Assembly: GCA_964383815.1 (NCBI GenBank)
Contig: CAYLIC010000023.1
Coordinates: forward strand, 1-35,479
From: UBA11524 sp964383815
Lineage (GTDB): Bacteria > Bacillota > Clostridia > Christensenellales > Aristaeellaceae
DNA: 35,479 bases
Direction of reading: 5' to 3'
Part shown: in pieces, positions 17,574-27,093 of the stretch
Layout: every line of letters begins with the position of its first letter
How positions within the stretch are numbered: position 1 is the stretch's first letter
Notes under the pieces: model-generated
Database searches by the model: none
Told to the model about the DNA's origin: nothing
What the model saw: only the letters and a program-made list of their open reading frames with translations
Position numbers and translations under genes: made by a program

Positions 17574-18728
17574 ATGCGCAAGCTGATGCTGTGCCTGGCG
17601 GTACTGCTGTGCCTGGCCCTGCCCGCCCTGGCCCAGGAGGCCCAGGAGGTTACCGGGGCGTGCACCATCACCGTCAACGGCAAGAAGTGCAAATCCGCCC
17701 CCATGACCGACAGGGACTACGATACCTACTACACCCTCGGCACCAGCTCCGTGCTGGAAATGGAAAACCAGGCAGGCCTTTCCGGCCTGTATTTGAAGCA
17801 CTACGACAGGGCCGTGCCGGTGGAGGTTCTGGCCGAGAAGGACGGCGCATGGGTTTCCGCCGGAAAGGGCGATGCCTCCTTCCTGGTGGAGTGGTTTCCC
17901 CTGCCGGAAGGCACCACCCGGGTGCAGCTGAAATGCGCCGGTAAGGGAAGGCTGTTCGCTGCGGAACTGGTCCTGTATGGCCCGGGGGACTGCCCTGCCC
18001 AGGTGCAGCGCTGGTCCACCCTGGACAAGGCGGATATGATGCTCCTGGTGGCGCACCCGGATGATGAGCTGCTGTGGTTTGGCGGGCTTTTGCCCACCTA
18101 TGCCGGGCAGCGCGGCCTGCGGGTGCAGGTGGCCTACCTGGTGCCCAGCACACCCCTGCGCCGGCTGGAGCTGCTAGACGGCCTGTGGACCTGCGGCGTG
18201 AAGGGCTACCCCCTTTTCGGCGGCATGCGGGATGCCCGCTCCGGCACACTGAAGGGCCAGTACAAGCTATGGGGCAAAAACCGGGTGCTGACCGCCGTGG
18301 TGGAGATGCTCCGCCAGGTGAAGCCGGAGGTGCTCATCACCCAGGATGTGAACGGTGAATATGGTCACGGTGCCCACCGGGTGTGCGCGGATGTGTGCCA
18401 GCTGGCTGTAACCAAGGCAGCGGACAGCGCCAGCTTCAAGGCCTCCGCCAGGGAATACGGCGTGTGGCAGGTGAAGAAGCTTTACATCCACCTTTATGGC
18501 GATGACCCCCTGCGCATGAACTGGCGTGAGCCGCTTTCCGCCTTTGGCGGCAGGGACAGCTATACCGTGGCCTGCGAGGCGCTGGCCTGCCATGCCAGCC
18601 AGGTGAAGCACGGCTGGGCCATGGAGGAGGGCAGCGACATGGACAACAGCCTTTTTGGCCTGTGCTTCTCCACCGTGGGCAACGATGTGGAGAAAAATGA
18701 TCTGATGGAAAACATCAGCCTGGACTGA
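17574..18728 (+). CDS. Secreted PIG-L (LmbE) family deacetylase
   Basis: This 384-aa exported protein has a signal peptide (1-20, ALPALAQ). Residues about 25-145 form an N-terminal beta-rich domain resembling a discoidin-like module. The PIG-L zinc hydrolase domain (about 150-370) carries AHPDDELLWFGG (A160-G171). H161 and D164 are likely zinc ligands, and D163 the base. NGEYGHGAHR supplies the distal HxxH pair (H265/H268). The family removes acetyl groups from N-acetylglucosamine-type sugars. Export and co-transcription with a mannanase suggest action on extracellular or cell-wall glycans; that is inference. AAGGAGG is at 17559-17565. No terminator was found before the next promoter. Confidence 0.9.
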   Translation: MRKLMLCLAVLLCLALPALAQEAQEVTGACTITVNGKKCKSAPMTDRDYDTYYTLGTSSVLEMENQAGLSGLYLKHYDRAVPVEVLAEKDGAWVSAGKGDASFLVEWFPLPEGTTRVQLKCAGKGRLFAAELVLYGPGDCPAQVQRWSTLDKADMMLLVAHPDDELLWFGGLLPTYAGQRGLRVQVAYLVPSTPLRRLELLDGLWTCGVKGYPLFGGMRDARSGTLKGQYKLWGKNRVLTAVVEMLRQVKPEVLITQDVNGEYGHGAHRVCADVCQLAVTKAADSASFKASAREYGVWQVKKLYIHLYGDDPLRMNWREPLSAFGGRDSYTVACEALACHASQVKHGWAMEEGSDMDNSLFGLCFSTVGNDVEKNDLMENISLD

Positions 18729-18730
18729 GC

Positions 18731-18770
18731 CTGCGAAAATCTACGAAAACCTGCAAATTTCCTTGAAAAT
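18731..18770. repeat. Four 10-bp phased tandem repeats upstream of the AraC-gene promoter
   Basis: Four successive 10-mers, CTGCGAAAAT, CTACGAAAAC, CTGCAAATTT and CCTTGAAAAT, lie end to end and stop 3 nt before the -35. Each carries an A-tract at the same face of the helix. They could be regulator half-sites, intrinsically bent DNA or an UP-like element. Confidence 0.65.
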
Positions 18771-18773
18771 GGG

Positions 18774-18802
18774 TTGACATTGTAAGGTTTGGGCATTATA
18801 CT
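18774..18802 (+). promoter_or_regulatory. Consensus sigma-A promoter of the AraC-family gene
   Basis: TTGACA (18774-18779), a 17-nt spacer and TATACT (18797-18802), 38 nt before the start codon. Confidence 0.88.
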
Positions 18803-18840
18803 GGACATAATGGCAAATGTATGTTCTGGGAGGTAGCAGC

Positions 18841-19740
18841 ATGGAATCCTATTTCTACGCAGGTGTTGAGGCAGGTGCAGATGCGCTGGTGGTGGAGGGC
18901 GTACACAAGCCCGGTAGCCTGACCCGGGCCAGCGGCGCATGGATTCATGCAGCTGGCAGCGCCATGCTGGAGGCTGGCAAGTATACCATCAAACCCCACG
19001 ACCAGTGGGTGTGGTTTGCCGTGGGCGAGGGTGAGTGCACCCTGACCTGGAATGGCGAACCCCTTCTGCTGAAGGCGGAACAGACCTGCTTCCTTCCCGC
19101 CGGGGACAAGAGCTGCGTGTTGGAGATTGAGGGCCAGGCCCGGTGCCTGTGGATTGCCCTGGAAGGCCCGCTGGCGCCCATGGTGGTGCGGAAAATGGGT
19201 GCCCTGCTGCACATGCCCCTGAAGCAGGGCGCGCTGCCCAGCCAGATGTACCTGGCAAAGCAGATTGTGCAGGTGATGGTGCGCCACACCGGCACCGGCG
19301 ATGCCACCTATCAGCTCCAGCACCTGATGTATGGCATGCTGGCCAGCCACTGGGGCCAGCCCGTGGCCATGGATGCCATGCTCTCCCACGAGATTGCCAA
19401 GGTGGTGGACACCCTCCGCGCCAACCAGTATAAAGACAATTTCTCCCTGGCGGAAATGGCCGCCATCTCCCGCATGCCCATGGAAACCTTCCGCAAGCGC
19501 TTTGTCAGCGAGGTGGGCATGCCGCCCCTGTCCTATGTGCTGCACTGCAAGATGGAGCGGGCCAAGGAGCTCCTCCGGGAGCAGGACTACACCGTCCGCC
19601 AGGCCGGTGTGGAGGTGGGCATGCAGGACCCCTACCACTTCTCCAAGCAGTTCAAGAACATTGTTGGCATCAGTCCTTCTGCCTTCATGAAGCAGGCCGC
19701 CAGGCCCGATGCCACCATCCGCAAGAATGTGAAAAAGTAA
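18841..19740 (+). CDS. AraC family transcriptional regulator with cupin-like sensor domain
   Basis: This 299-aa regulator has an N-terminal beta-rich cupin-like ligand domain (about 20-110; GKYTIKPHDQWVWFAVGEGECTL). The C-terminal double helix-turn-helix (about 195-285) reads NFSLAEMAAISRMPMETFRKRFVSE, then DYTVRQAGVEVGMQDPYHFSKQFKN, then GISPSAFMK. It probably binds a sugar or metabolite and activates nearby glycan genes, such as the GH26 unit just upstream; the target is inferred from position. The start at 18841 has GGAGG at 18828-18832; an in-frame ATG at 18817 has no such site. Phased repeats at its own promoter suggest autoregulation. Confidence 0.93.
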   Translation: MESYFYAGVEAGADALVVEGVHKPGSLTRASGAWIHAAGSAMLEAGKYTIKPHDQWVWFAVGEGECTLTWNGEPLLLKAEQTCFLPAGDKSCVLEIEGQARCLWIALEGPLAPMVVRKMGALLHMPLKQGALPSQMYLAKQIVQVMVRHTGTGDATYQLQHLMYGMLASHWGQPVAMDAMLSHEIAKVVDTLRANQYKDNFSLAEMAAISRMPMETFRKRFVSEVGMPPLSYVLHCKMERAKELLREQDYTVRQAGVEVGMQDPYHFSKQFKNIVGISPSAFMKQAARPDATIRKNVKK

Positions 19741-19758
19741 TGGTGAATCCACCAAAAA

Positions 19759-19793
19759 GCCCGCTGACAGCACCGTGCCAGCGGGCATTTTTT
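19759..19793 (+). terminator. Intrinsic terminator after the AraC-family gene
   Basis: Stem GCCCGCTG (19759-19766) / CAGCGGGC (19779-19786), then ATTTTTTATT. It begins 18 nt after the stop codon. Confidence 0.88.
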
Positions 19794-19968
19794 ATTCCTC
19801 CGTCGCCTGGATACGCAGGGCAACCTCCAGCGCCACCCTGGGAAAGCCGGGCATGGGCGGGTTGAACATGGCCTCCCGGCTGGGGTCGAGCTCGTGAAGC
19901 AGTATAACGGGTGCCTCCTTGATGCATGATGCACAGCATACCAGAAAACGGAGGAAATGCAGCCGCAT
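19792..19968 (-). CDS. Possible 58-aa small protein downstream of groEL (doubtful)
   Basis: An open frame from ATG (19966-19968 complement) to TAA encodes a 58-aa sequence with a basic, hydrophobic start (MRLHFLRFLVCCAS), then HELDPSREAMFNPPMPGFPR and an acidic end. Codon choice after residue 18 looks like neighbouring genes. Against it, the start lies next to the groEL terminator and no ribosome site precedes it; the only AAGGAGG is inside the frame, with no good start at the right distance. It could be a gene remnant, or simply open by chance in GC-rich DNA. Confidence 0.25.
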   Translation of the reverse strand: MRLHFLRFLVCCASCIKEAPVILLHELDPSREAMFNPPMPGFPRVALEVALRIQATEE

Positions 19969-19970
19969 GC

Positions 19971-20000
19971 AAAAACCCCGCCTGCACAGGGCAAGCGGGG
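19971..20000 (-). terminator. Intrinsic terminator after groEL
   Basis: On the minus strand, stem CCCCGC (20000-19995) / GCGGGG (19981-19976) with a 13-nt loop is followed by TTTTT (19975-19971), 16 nt past the groEL stop. Confidence 0.8.
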
Positions 20001-20016
20001 TGATGATGGATTTGGC

Positions 20017-21648
<1,632 letters not shown>

Positions 21649-21672
21649 AATGCATGATCTCCTTTGCTGCTC

Positions 21673-21957
21673 TTACTCAACGATTGCGAGAATATCGCTC
21701 TGGCGAACGATGATGATTTCCTCGCCGTCCACCTTTACCTCGGTGCCGGCATACTTGGAATAGATAACCTTCTGGCCCACCTGCACCTGCATGGTGATTT
21801 CCTTGCCGTCCACATTGCCACCGGGGCCAACGGCCAGCACCTGGGCCATCTGCGGCTTCTCCTTGGCGGCGCTGGTGAGGATCAGGCCGGACTTGGTGGT
21901 TTCTTCTGTTTCAACATTCTTGATGACAACCCGGTCACCCAAAGGCTTCACGGTCAT
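21673..21957 (-). CDS. groES: Co-chaperonin GroES (Hsp10)
   Basis: This 94-aa co-chaperonin forms a seven-membered lid on GroEL. The N-terminus MTVKPLGDRVVIK is the family signature. A mobile-loop segment (EETTKSGLILTSAAKEKP) and the roof/barrel segment (YSKYAGTEVKVDGEEIIIVRQSDILAIVE) follow. The start at 21957 was chosen because AGGAGG lies 10 nt upstream; an in-frame ATG at 21999 would lie inside the CIRCE operator and transcription start region. It is the first gene of the groESL operon. Confidence 0.98.
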   Translation of the reverse strand: MTVKPLGDRVVIKNVETEETTKSGLILTSAAKEKPQMAQVLAVGPGGNVDGKEITMQVQVGQKVIYSKYAGTEVKVDGEEIIIVRQSDILAIVE

Positions 21958-21992
21958 GCTTTCATTTCCTCCTGACTTCTGTTTGGGGCTTG

Positions 21993-22019
21993 TTAGCACT
22001 CAATGGTGTTGAGTGCTAA
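21993..22019. promoter_or_regulatory. CIRCE operator (HrcA binding site)
   Basis: TTAGCACTC (21993-22001), a 9-nt spacer and GAGTGCTAA (22011-22019) are a perfect match to the CIRCE inverted repeat. It lies between the groES promoter and its ribosome site, so HrcA repression with relief on heat shock is expected. hrcA itself is not in the window. Confidence 0.98.
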
Positions 22020-22032
22020 TCGGTACGCTGTT

Positions 22033-22061
22033 AATATACGCTATTTAAGGGAGATTAGCAA
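22033..22061 (-). promoter_or_regulatory. Sigma-A-type promoter of groESL
   Basis: On the minus strand TTGCTA (22061-22056), a 17-nt spacer and TATATT (22038-22033), 14 nt upstream of the CIRCE element. Confidence 0.8.
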
Positions 22062-22140
22062 CCTTCCAGGACGGCAAAATTGCGAAAAATCAGCTAAATA
22101 TGATGGAGTATGTGCAAATAGCTCTCTCAATCTTGATATT

Positions 22141-22168
22141 TTGATTTTTCTTCATTTCATGGTACAAT
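22141..22168 (+). promoter_or_regulatory. Probable promoter of mutY
   Basis: TTGATT (22141-22146), a 16-nt spacer and TACAAT (22163-22168) with an upstream TG (extended -10), 23 nt before the start codon. Confidence 0.65.
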
Positions 22169-22191
22169 AGCATGCAAAAGGAGGTAGTGCC

Positions 22192-23208
22192 ATGGATTTT
22201 TCCACCCTGCTGCTGGACTGGTATGACGCCAACGCCCGGCAGCTGCCCTGGCGCGGCATTCATGATGCGTACTGCACCTGGGTTTCGGAAACCATGCTGC
22301 AGCAGACCCGGGTGGACACGGTGCTGGCATACTATGGGCGGTTCATCAGCCGCTTTCCCACGGTGGAGGCGCTGGCAGCTGCACCCATTGACGAGGTGCT
22401 GAAGCTGTGGGAAGGCCTGGGGTATTACCGCCGGGCCAGAAACCTGCACCAGGGCGCCCAGCAGGTGGCTGCCCTGGGCGGACAGCTGCCGCAAACCGTG
22501 CAGGAGCTGAAGAAAATCAGCGGCATTGGGGATTACACCGCCGGCGCCATTGCCAGCATTGCGTATAACCAGCCGGTTCCCGCGGTGGACGGGAATGTGA
22601 TTCGGGTGGTGAGCCGGGTGCTGGGCATCCGGGAGAATGTGGGCATTCCCTCAGTGAAGCGGCGCATTGCCCGGGAGGCCGCCGCCCTGGTGCCCGCCAG
22701 CCGCCCGGGGGATTTCAACCAGGCCATGATGGATTTGGGCGCCACCCTGTGCGTGCCCGGCACGCCTGCCTGCGAAAGGTGCCCGGTATCCGCCCTGTGC
22801 GATGCCTGCCGGAATGGTGACCCGGAGGATATTCCCGACCTGCCCCGGAAAAACCCGCCCCGGGTGATCAACTACGACCTGTGCGTGATTTTCAGCGCCG
22901 AAGGCGTGCTGATGCGCCAGCGCACAGAGAGCATGCTCCAGGGCCTGTGGGTCTTTCCCATGCTGGAGGAGCACCACACGCCAAAGCAGCTGCCAGCCCT
23001 CATCAGGCGGCGCCTGCTGCCGGTGGAAGGCATTCAGCCTGCAGGCCAGGCAAGGCATGTGTTCACCCACCAGATTTGGCAAATGAAGCTCTACACCATG
23101 CGCACCGCTGCTGCCGCGCCGCCCGGCTGGCGCTTTGTCCCCCTGGGGGAGCTGGACAGCCTGGCCATGCCCACCGCTGTCAAGGCCGCCCGAAACCTGT
23201 GCCGCTAG
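22192..23208 (+). CDS. mutY: A/G-specific adenine DNA glycosylase
   Basis: This 338-aa base-excision repair enzyme removes adenine mispaired with 8-oxoguanine. The glycosylase core has WYDANARQLPWR near the start, catalytic E33 in SETMLQQTRV, the helix-hairpin-helix ISGIGDYTAGAIASIAY, and D133 in VPAVDGNVIRV. The [4Fe-4S] cluster ligands are C187, C194, C197 and C203, with the exact Cx6Cx2Cx5C spacing. The C-terminal part (about 225-338) is the NUDIX-like 8-oxoG recognition domain, with GLWVFPMLEE and HVFTHQIWQM. It is somewhat short at the C-terminus but within family range. A strong AAAGGAGG site precedes the ATG. It is a single gene with its own promoter and terminator. Confidence 0.97.
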   Translation: MDFSTLLLDWYDANARQLPWRGIHDAYCTWVSETMLQQTRVDTVLAYYGRFISRFPTVEALAAAPIDEVLKLWEGLGYYRRARNLHQGAQQVAALGGQLPQTVQELKKISGIGDYTAGAIASIAYNQPVPAVDGNVIRVVSRVLGIRENVGIPSVKRRIAREAAALVPASRPGDFNQAMMDLGATLCVPGTPACERCPVSALCDACRNGDPEDIPDLPRKNPPRVINYDLCVIFSAEGVLMRQRTESMLQGLWVFPMLEEHHTPKQLPALIRRRLLPVEGIQPAGQARHVFTHQIWQMKLYTMRTAAAAPPGWRFVPLGELDSLAMPTAVKAARNLCR

Positions 23209-23217
23209 CGCCACGGA

Positions 23218-23248
23218 AAAACCCCGTTCCATGCCGGAGCGGGGTTTT
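23218..23248. terminator. Bidirectional terminator between mutY and the DEAD-box helicase gene
   Basis: A 13-bp stem (23218-23230 with 23236-23248) has one G-T mismatch and a 5-nt loop; AAAA on the left and TTTT on the right let it serve both convergent genes. Confidence 0.85.
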
Positions 23249-23253
23249 CTGCG

Positions 23254-24435
23254 TCAGATATTCTCAAAGAAGGGCGTGTTGTCCTCGTGCCGGAGAACCC
23301 CGTCCTCAAAGTGCAGGGGAAGGGGCTTGGCAATCATGTATTTCAGAATCTCGTCCATCCGCACACTTTCCTGGAAGGTCACCAGGGAGAAGCTGACGCC
23401 GTGCTTGTGGGCGCGGCCTGTGCGGCCAATGCGGTGCAGGTAGTATTCGTTTTCGCTGGGCAGGTCGAAGTTAATCACCGCCTCCACATCATCCACGTCA
23501 ATGCCGCGGGCAGCCACATCGGTGGCGATGAGGATGGGGAACTTCCCCTTGCGGAAATCGCTCATCACCACATTGCGCTGGCTCTGCTTAATGTCGCCAT
23601 GGATGCACTCGGCCTGGTAGCCTTCCTTCTTCAGGCGGGAGGTGAGCTTGTCCGTCATAAACTTGGTATTGCAGAAGATCATCATCCGCTGGTACACATC
23701 TGCGTCCAGTAGGTACAGCAGGTGGTCAATCTTCTGATCCCGCTCGGTGGCAATCACATATTGGGCAATCTGCGGCCTGTCGGCCTTGGTGGCCTCCACG
23801 GTGATCTCCACCGGCTCGTGCTGGTACTTCCAGGCGATGGTCAGCACATCCTGGTTAGTGGTGGCGGAGAACAGCACCAGCTGCCTGTCACCGGGTGTGG
23901 CCTCGATGATTTTGGTCACATCCTTCACAAAGCCCATGTTCAGCATTTCGTCCGCCTCATCCAGCACCATGGTGTGCACGGCATCCAGGCGGATGTTCCC
24001 CCGCTGCATGTGGTCCAGCAGCCGCCCGGGGGTCGCAATAACAATTTGCGGCTTGCGCTTCAGGGCGTTGATCTGCCTGGTGATGGGCTGGCCGCCGTAC
24101 AGCACGGCAATCCGCGCACCCTGAATGTGCTTTGCCAGGCGGGTCAGCTCGTCGCCGATCTGCAAGGCCAGCTCCCGGGTAGGCGCCAGCACAATCTCCT
24201 GCACCCGGCTGTCCTTCAGGGAAATGTACTCCAGCATGGGAATGCCGAAGGCGCAGGTCTTGCCGGTGCCGGTGGGTGCAATGGCATTGATGTCCGCGCC
24301 GGACATCATCAGCGGGATGGTTTTTGCCTGGACGGTGGAGGGCGTGGTGAAGCCCATGTCCTCCACGGCCTTCAGCACCTCAGTGGACAAATCCATCTCC
24401 TCAAAGGATGTGGGTAAAAGCTCTTCTGTAGCCAA
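23254..24435 (-). CDS. DEAD-box ATP-dependent RNA helicase
   Basis: This 393-aa two-domain helicase unwinds short RNA duplexes, for example in ribosome assembly, cold adaptation or mRNA turnover. Motifs in order: Q-motif region F11...GFTTPSTVQ; Walker A APTGTGKT (53-60); APTREL (motif Ia); ATPGR (Ib); DEAD (159-162); SAT (III); then in domain 2 FCNTK, TDVAARGIDV (V) and HRIGRTGR (VI). The C-terminus stops soon after domain 2, so the RNA-binding tail of CshA/DbpA is missing. The start is TTG at 24435, 10 nt after an AAGGAG site; no ATG is suitable, since the nearest upstream ATG (24534) overlaps the promoter and has no such site. Confidence 0.92.
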   Translation of the reverse strand: MATEELLPTSFEEMDLSTEVLKAVEDMGFTTPSTVQAKTIPLMMSGADINAIAPTGTGKTCAFGIPMLEYISLKDSRVQEIVLAPTRELALQIGDELTRLAKHIQGARIAVLYGGQPITRQINALKRKPQIVIATPGRLLDHMQRGNIRLDAVHTMVLDEADEMLNMGFVKDVTKIIEATPGDRQLVLFSATTNQDVLTIAWKYQHEPVEITVEATKADRPQIAQYVIATERDQKIDHLLYLLDADVYQRMMIFCNTKFMTDKLTSRLKKEGYQAECIHGDIKQSQRNVVMSDFRKGKFPILIATDVAARGIDVDDVEAVINFDLPSENEYYLHRIGRTGRAHKHGVSFSLVTFQESVRMDEILKYMIAKPLPLHFEDGVLRHEDNTPFFENI

Positions 24436-24524
24436 AATAAAAACGCTCCTTTCAAGCAGGTGTGCCCGTCCCTTCAACAAACATGCACACGCTGCTTGCA
24501 AGGAACAATTTCTTTCACCCCAAA

Positions 24525-24553
24525 ACAGTACCATGCGGGAGAAAAAATGTCAA
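24525..24553 (-). promoter_or_regulatory. Sigma-A-type promoter of the DEAD-box helicase gene
   Basis: On the minus strand TTGACA (24553-24548), a 17-nt spacer and TACTGT (24530-24525) with an extended TG. It implies a 5' leader of about 85 nt before the TTG start. Confidence 0.8.
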
Positions 24554-24567
24554 TGCTTGCGCGGGAA

Positions 24568-25167
24568 TTATGCCTTGCGGATGATGGCAATGTCGCAGGG
24601 CATGGTGCCGTCCACCAGGCGGAAGGTGGCGGCATAGCCAGCCTCATCAAAGAAACGTTGGTAGCTTTTCTCGGTGAAGATGCGCTTGAAGCCAATGCCC
24701 AGCTTCTCCAGCAGGCGGGCAGGGCGGGTCTGGTTTCCATCCCGTGTTTGATTGATGTAGGTGGGTATCACCATCAGCCCGCCCGGGCGGCACACCCGCC
24801 ACAGCTCCTGCAAGGCCTTCTCCGGTTCATCCAGCAGATGGATCACATTGGCGGCAACCACCACATCAAAGGCTTCGTCCGGCTGGTCAATGTCCAGGAT
24901 GTTCCCCGGCTGAAAGGTCACATGGGGAAAGGCCCGGCACTTGGCAGCAGCCTTCTCCAGCATCCTGGGGGAGAAATCCGTTGCCAGCAGGCTGGCGCAC
25001 CGGGGCGCCATGGCAACGGTGAGCAGCCCTGTGCCGCAGGCGCACTCCAGCACCCGGTCGCCCGGGGAAAGCAGGGCGGCTACCTCATCCTGCAGATGGG
25101 CGGTGGTGCCCCTGTTCATCAGCTTGATAAACCCATCGTAAAGTCCGGCAACCTTGTCCCAGAACAT
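24568..25167 (-). CDS. Class I SAM-dependent methyltransferase
   Basis: This 199-aa cytoplasmic protein has the methyltransferase Rossmann fold. Motif I is VLECACGTGLLTVAMA, the acidic strand end is LLATDFSPRML, and DEAFDVVVAANVIHLLDEP with CRPGGLMVIPTYI are the later motifs. It resembles UbiE/COQ5-type small-molecule methyltransferases. The substrate is unknown. It starts 13 nt after the stop of the metal ATPase gene with AGGAGG in between, so the two are probably co-transcribed and might both answer metal or metalloid stress; detoxifying methylation is one guess with no direct support. Confidence 0.88.
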   Translation of the reverse strand: MFWDKVAGLYDGFIKLMNRGTTAHLQDEVAALLSPGDRVLECACGTGLLTVAMAPRCASLLATDFSPRMLEKAAAKCRAFPHVTFQPGNILDIDQPDEAFDVVVAANVIHLLDEPEKALQELWRVCRPGGLMVIPTYINQTRDGNQTRPARLLEKLGIGFKRIFTEKSYQRFFDEAGYAATFRLVDGTMPCDIAIIRKA

Positions 25168-25180
25168 GCAAGTCTCCTCC

Positions 25181-27052
25181 TTACTTCATGGCGCGCATGG
25201 CGTTGAGAATCGCCAGCATGCACACGCCCACATCGGCAAACACGGCAATCCACATGTTTGCCACACCCAGAATGCCCAGCAGCATCACCGCCAGCTTCAC
25301 CCCCAGGGCGAAAGCGATGTTCTGCCGCACAATGCCCATGGTTTTCCTGGCCAGGCGAATGGCCCGGGGCAGCTTGGCAGGGTCGTCATCCATCAGCACC
25401 ACATCGGCGGCCTCGATGGCAGCATCGCTGCCCAAACCACCCATGGCAATGCCCACATCCGCCCGGCGCAGCACAGGCGCATCGTTTATGCCATCGCCCA
25501 CAAAGGCCACGGCGCCGCTGCCCAGCATACCCTCCAGGCGGGTCACCTTGTCCCCGGGCAGAAGCTCCGCGTGAACCTCCGTCAGGCCCAGTGTGGCGGC
25601 AATGTCCTCTGCGGCGGCTTTCCTGTCGCCGGTGAGCATCACCAGCCGGGCCACACCCTCCTGCTTCAGCTCCGCCACGGCCTTGGCGGCGGTGGGCTTC
25701 ACCTGGTCGGCAATCACCAGATACCCCTGATACACCCCGTCCAGCGCCACATGAATCACAGTGCCTGCCTCCGCCACCCGGGGCGCATCAATGCCAATGG
25801 CAGCCATCAGCCTGCTGTTGCCGGCGTGCACCTGCCTGCCATCCACCCGGACGGCAAGGCCCTGCCCGGCAAGCTCCTCCACCCGTCCCAGGCGGCTGCG
25901 GTCGATTTCTTCGCCATAGGCCGATACGATGGACTGGGCAATGGGGTGGGTGGAGCTGCCCTCCGCCAGCGCGGTCAGCGCCAGCAGGTCGGCCTCCGTG
26001 CCCCGGGCGGGAACAACCCTTGCTACGGCAAAGGTGCCCTGGGTCAGGGTGCCGGTCTTGTCAAACACCACGGTATTCAGCCGGGACAGGGTTTCCATAT
26101 GGTTGGCACCCTTGATGAGGATTCCCTTCCGGCTGGCGCCGCCAATACCGCTGAAAAAGGTAAGCGGAACGGAGATCACCAGGGCACAGGGGCAGGAGAT
26201 AACCAGGAAGGTCAGCGCCTGGTGCAGCCAGTGCAGCCACTGCCCGTCAACGATGGAGGGAACCACCGCCAGCAGCACTGCAGCCAGGCACACCAGGGGC
26301 GTATACACCCTTGCGAACCGGGTGATGAACCTTTCCGCCCTGGTCTTGCTTTCGCCGGAGGTCTCCACCAGGCGGAGAATCTTCGCCACGGTGGATTCCC
26401 CATAGGCAGCTGTGACCTGCACCGTCAGCGCACCGGACATGTTCACGCTGCCGCTGAGCACGCTGTCCCCCGGGTGCACGTCCCGGGGCAGGGTTTCGCC
26501 GGTGAGCGCTGCAGTGTTCAGGCTGGAGGCACCCTCGGTCACCAGGCCGTCCAGGGGAATCTTTTCGCCCGGGCGCACCAGAATCATCTCGCCCACAGCC
26601 ACAGCCTCCGGGGAGACCTGCTCCACCTGCCCGTTTACCAGCCTGTTGGCGCTGTCCGGCCTGATGTCCATCAGCGCGGCAATGGAATCCCGGCTCCTGT
26701 CCACCGCCCTGTCCTGGAGCCACTCGCCGGCCTGGTACAGGGCCAGCACGGCAATGCCCTCGGCATATTCGCCCATGAGCATGGCGCCCAGGGAGGCAAC
26801 CGCCATCAGGAAATTCTCATCGAAAACATCCCCGTGAACGATGTTCTTCGCCGCCGCCAGCAGCACGTCATACCCTGCCAGCAGATACGCGGCAATGAAC
26901 AGCACCAGCGCTGCGGAGCCCGGCAGCACCAGCCCCAGCACCATCAGCAGCACTGCGCCGCCTGCCCGGTAAAGGACGGTGTGTCCCGCCTCCTCATGGT
27001 GATCGTGTTCATGCTGGTGGCAATGCTCGCAATCGTGGCAATGGCAACCCAT
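25181..27052 (-). CDS. Heavy-metal translocating P1B-type ATPase (Zn/Cd/Pb exporter type)
   Basis: This 623-aa membrane pump exports divalent soft metals using ATP. The N-terminus is a short Cys/His-rich tail (MGCHCHDCEHCHQHEHDHHEE) in place of an HMA domain. Transmembrane segments precede the actuator loop with LTGETLP. The metal-site motif CPC is at 287-289. The phosphorylated D331 is in FDKTGTLTQG, followed by the HP of STHPIAQSI, MLTGDR and GDGINDAP. The final helix contains ADVGVCMLAILNAMRA; the Asp matches the Zn/Cd subgroup. The start at 27052 follows AAGGAGG by 7 nt; an in-frame ATG at 27073 has no site. A palindromic operator and strong promoter lie just upstream. Confidence 0.95.
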   Translation of the reverse strand: MGCHCHDCEHCHQHEHDHHEEAGHTVLYRAGGAVLLMVLGLVLPGSAALVLFIAAYLLAGYDVLLAAAKNIVHGDVFDENFLMAVASLGAMLMGEYAEGIAVLALYQAGEWLQDRAVDRSRDSIAALMDIRPDSANRLVNGQVEQVSPEAVAVGEMILVRPGEKIPLDGLVTEGASSLNTAALTGETLPRDVHPGDSVLSGSVNMSGALTVQVTAAYGESTVAKILRLVETSGESKTRAERFITRFARVYTPLVCLAAVLLAVVPSIVDGQWLHWLHQALTFLVISCPCALVISVPLTFFSGIGGASRKGILIKGANHMETLSRLNTVVFDKTGTLTQGTFAVARVVPARGTEADLLALTALAEGSSTHPIAQSIVSAYGEEIDRSRLGRVEELAGQGLAVRVDGRQVHAGNSRLMAAIGIDAPRVAEAGTVIHVALDGVYQGYLVIADQVKPTAAKAVAELKQEGVARLVMLTGDRKAAAEDIAATLGLTEVHAELLPGDKVTRLEGMLGSGAVAFVGDGINDAPVLRRADVGIAMGGLGSDAAIEAADVVLMDDDPAKLPRAIRLARKTMGIVRQNIAFALGVKLAVMLLGILGVANMWIAVFADVGVCMLAILNAMRAMK

Positions 27053-27067
27053 GACAACTCCTCCTTC

Positions 27068-27093
27068 AAACATATGAGCATTTGTTCATGTGT
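27068..27093. promoter_or_regulatory. SmtB/ArsR-type 12-2-12 operator
   Basis: An imperfect palindrome has arms AACATATGAGCA (68-79 of this kilobase) and TGTTCATGTGTT around a 2-nt centre, with 10 of 12 positions paired. Its size, TGAGCA/TGTTCA cores and place next to the -10 of a metal ATPase gene match operators of zinc/cadmium-sensing ArsR-SmtB repressors. Confidence 0.75.
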
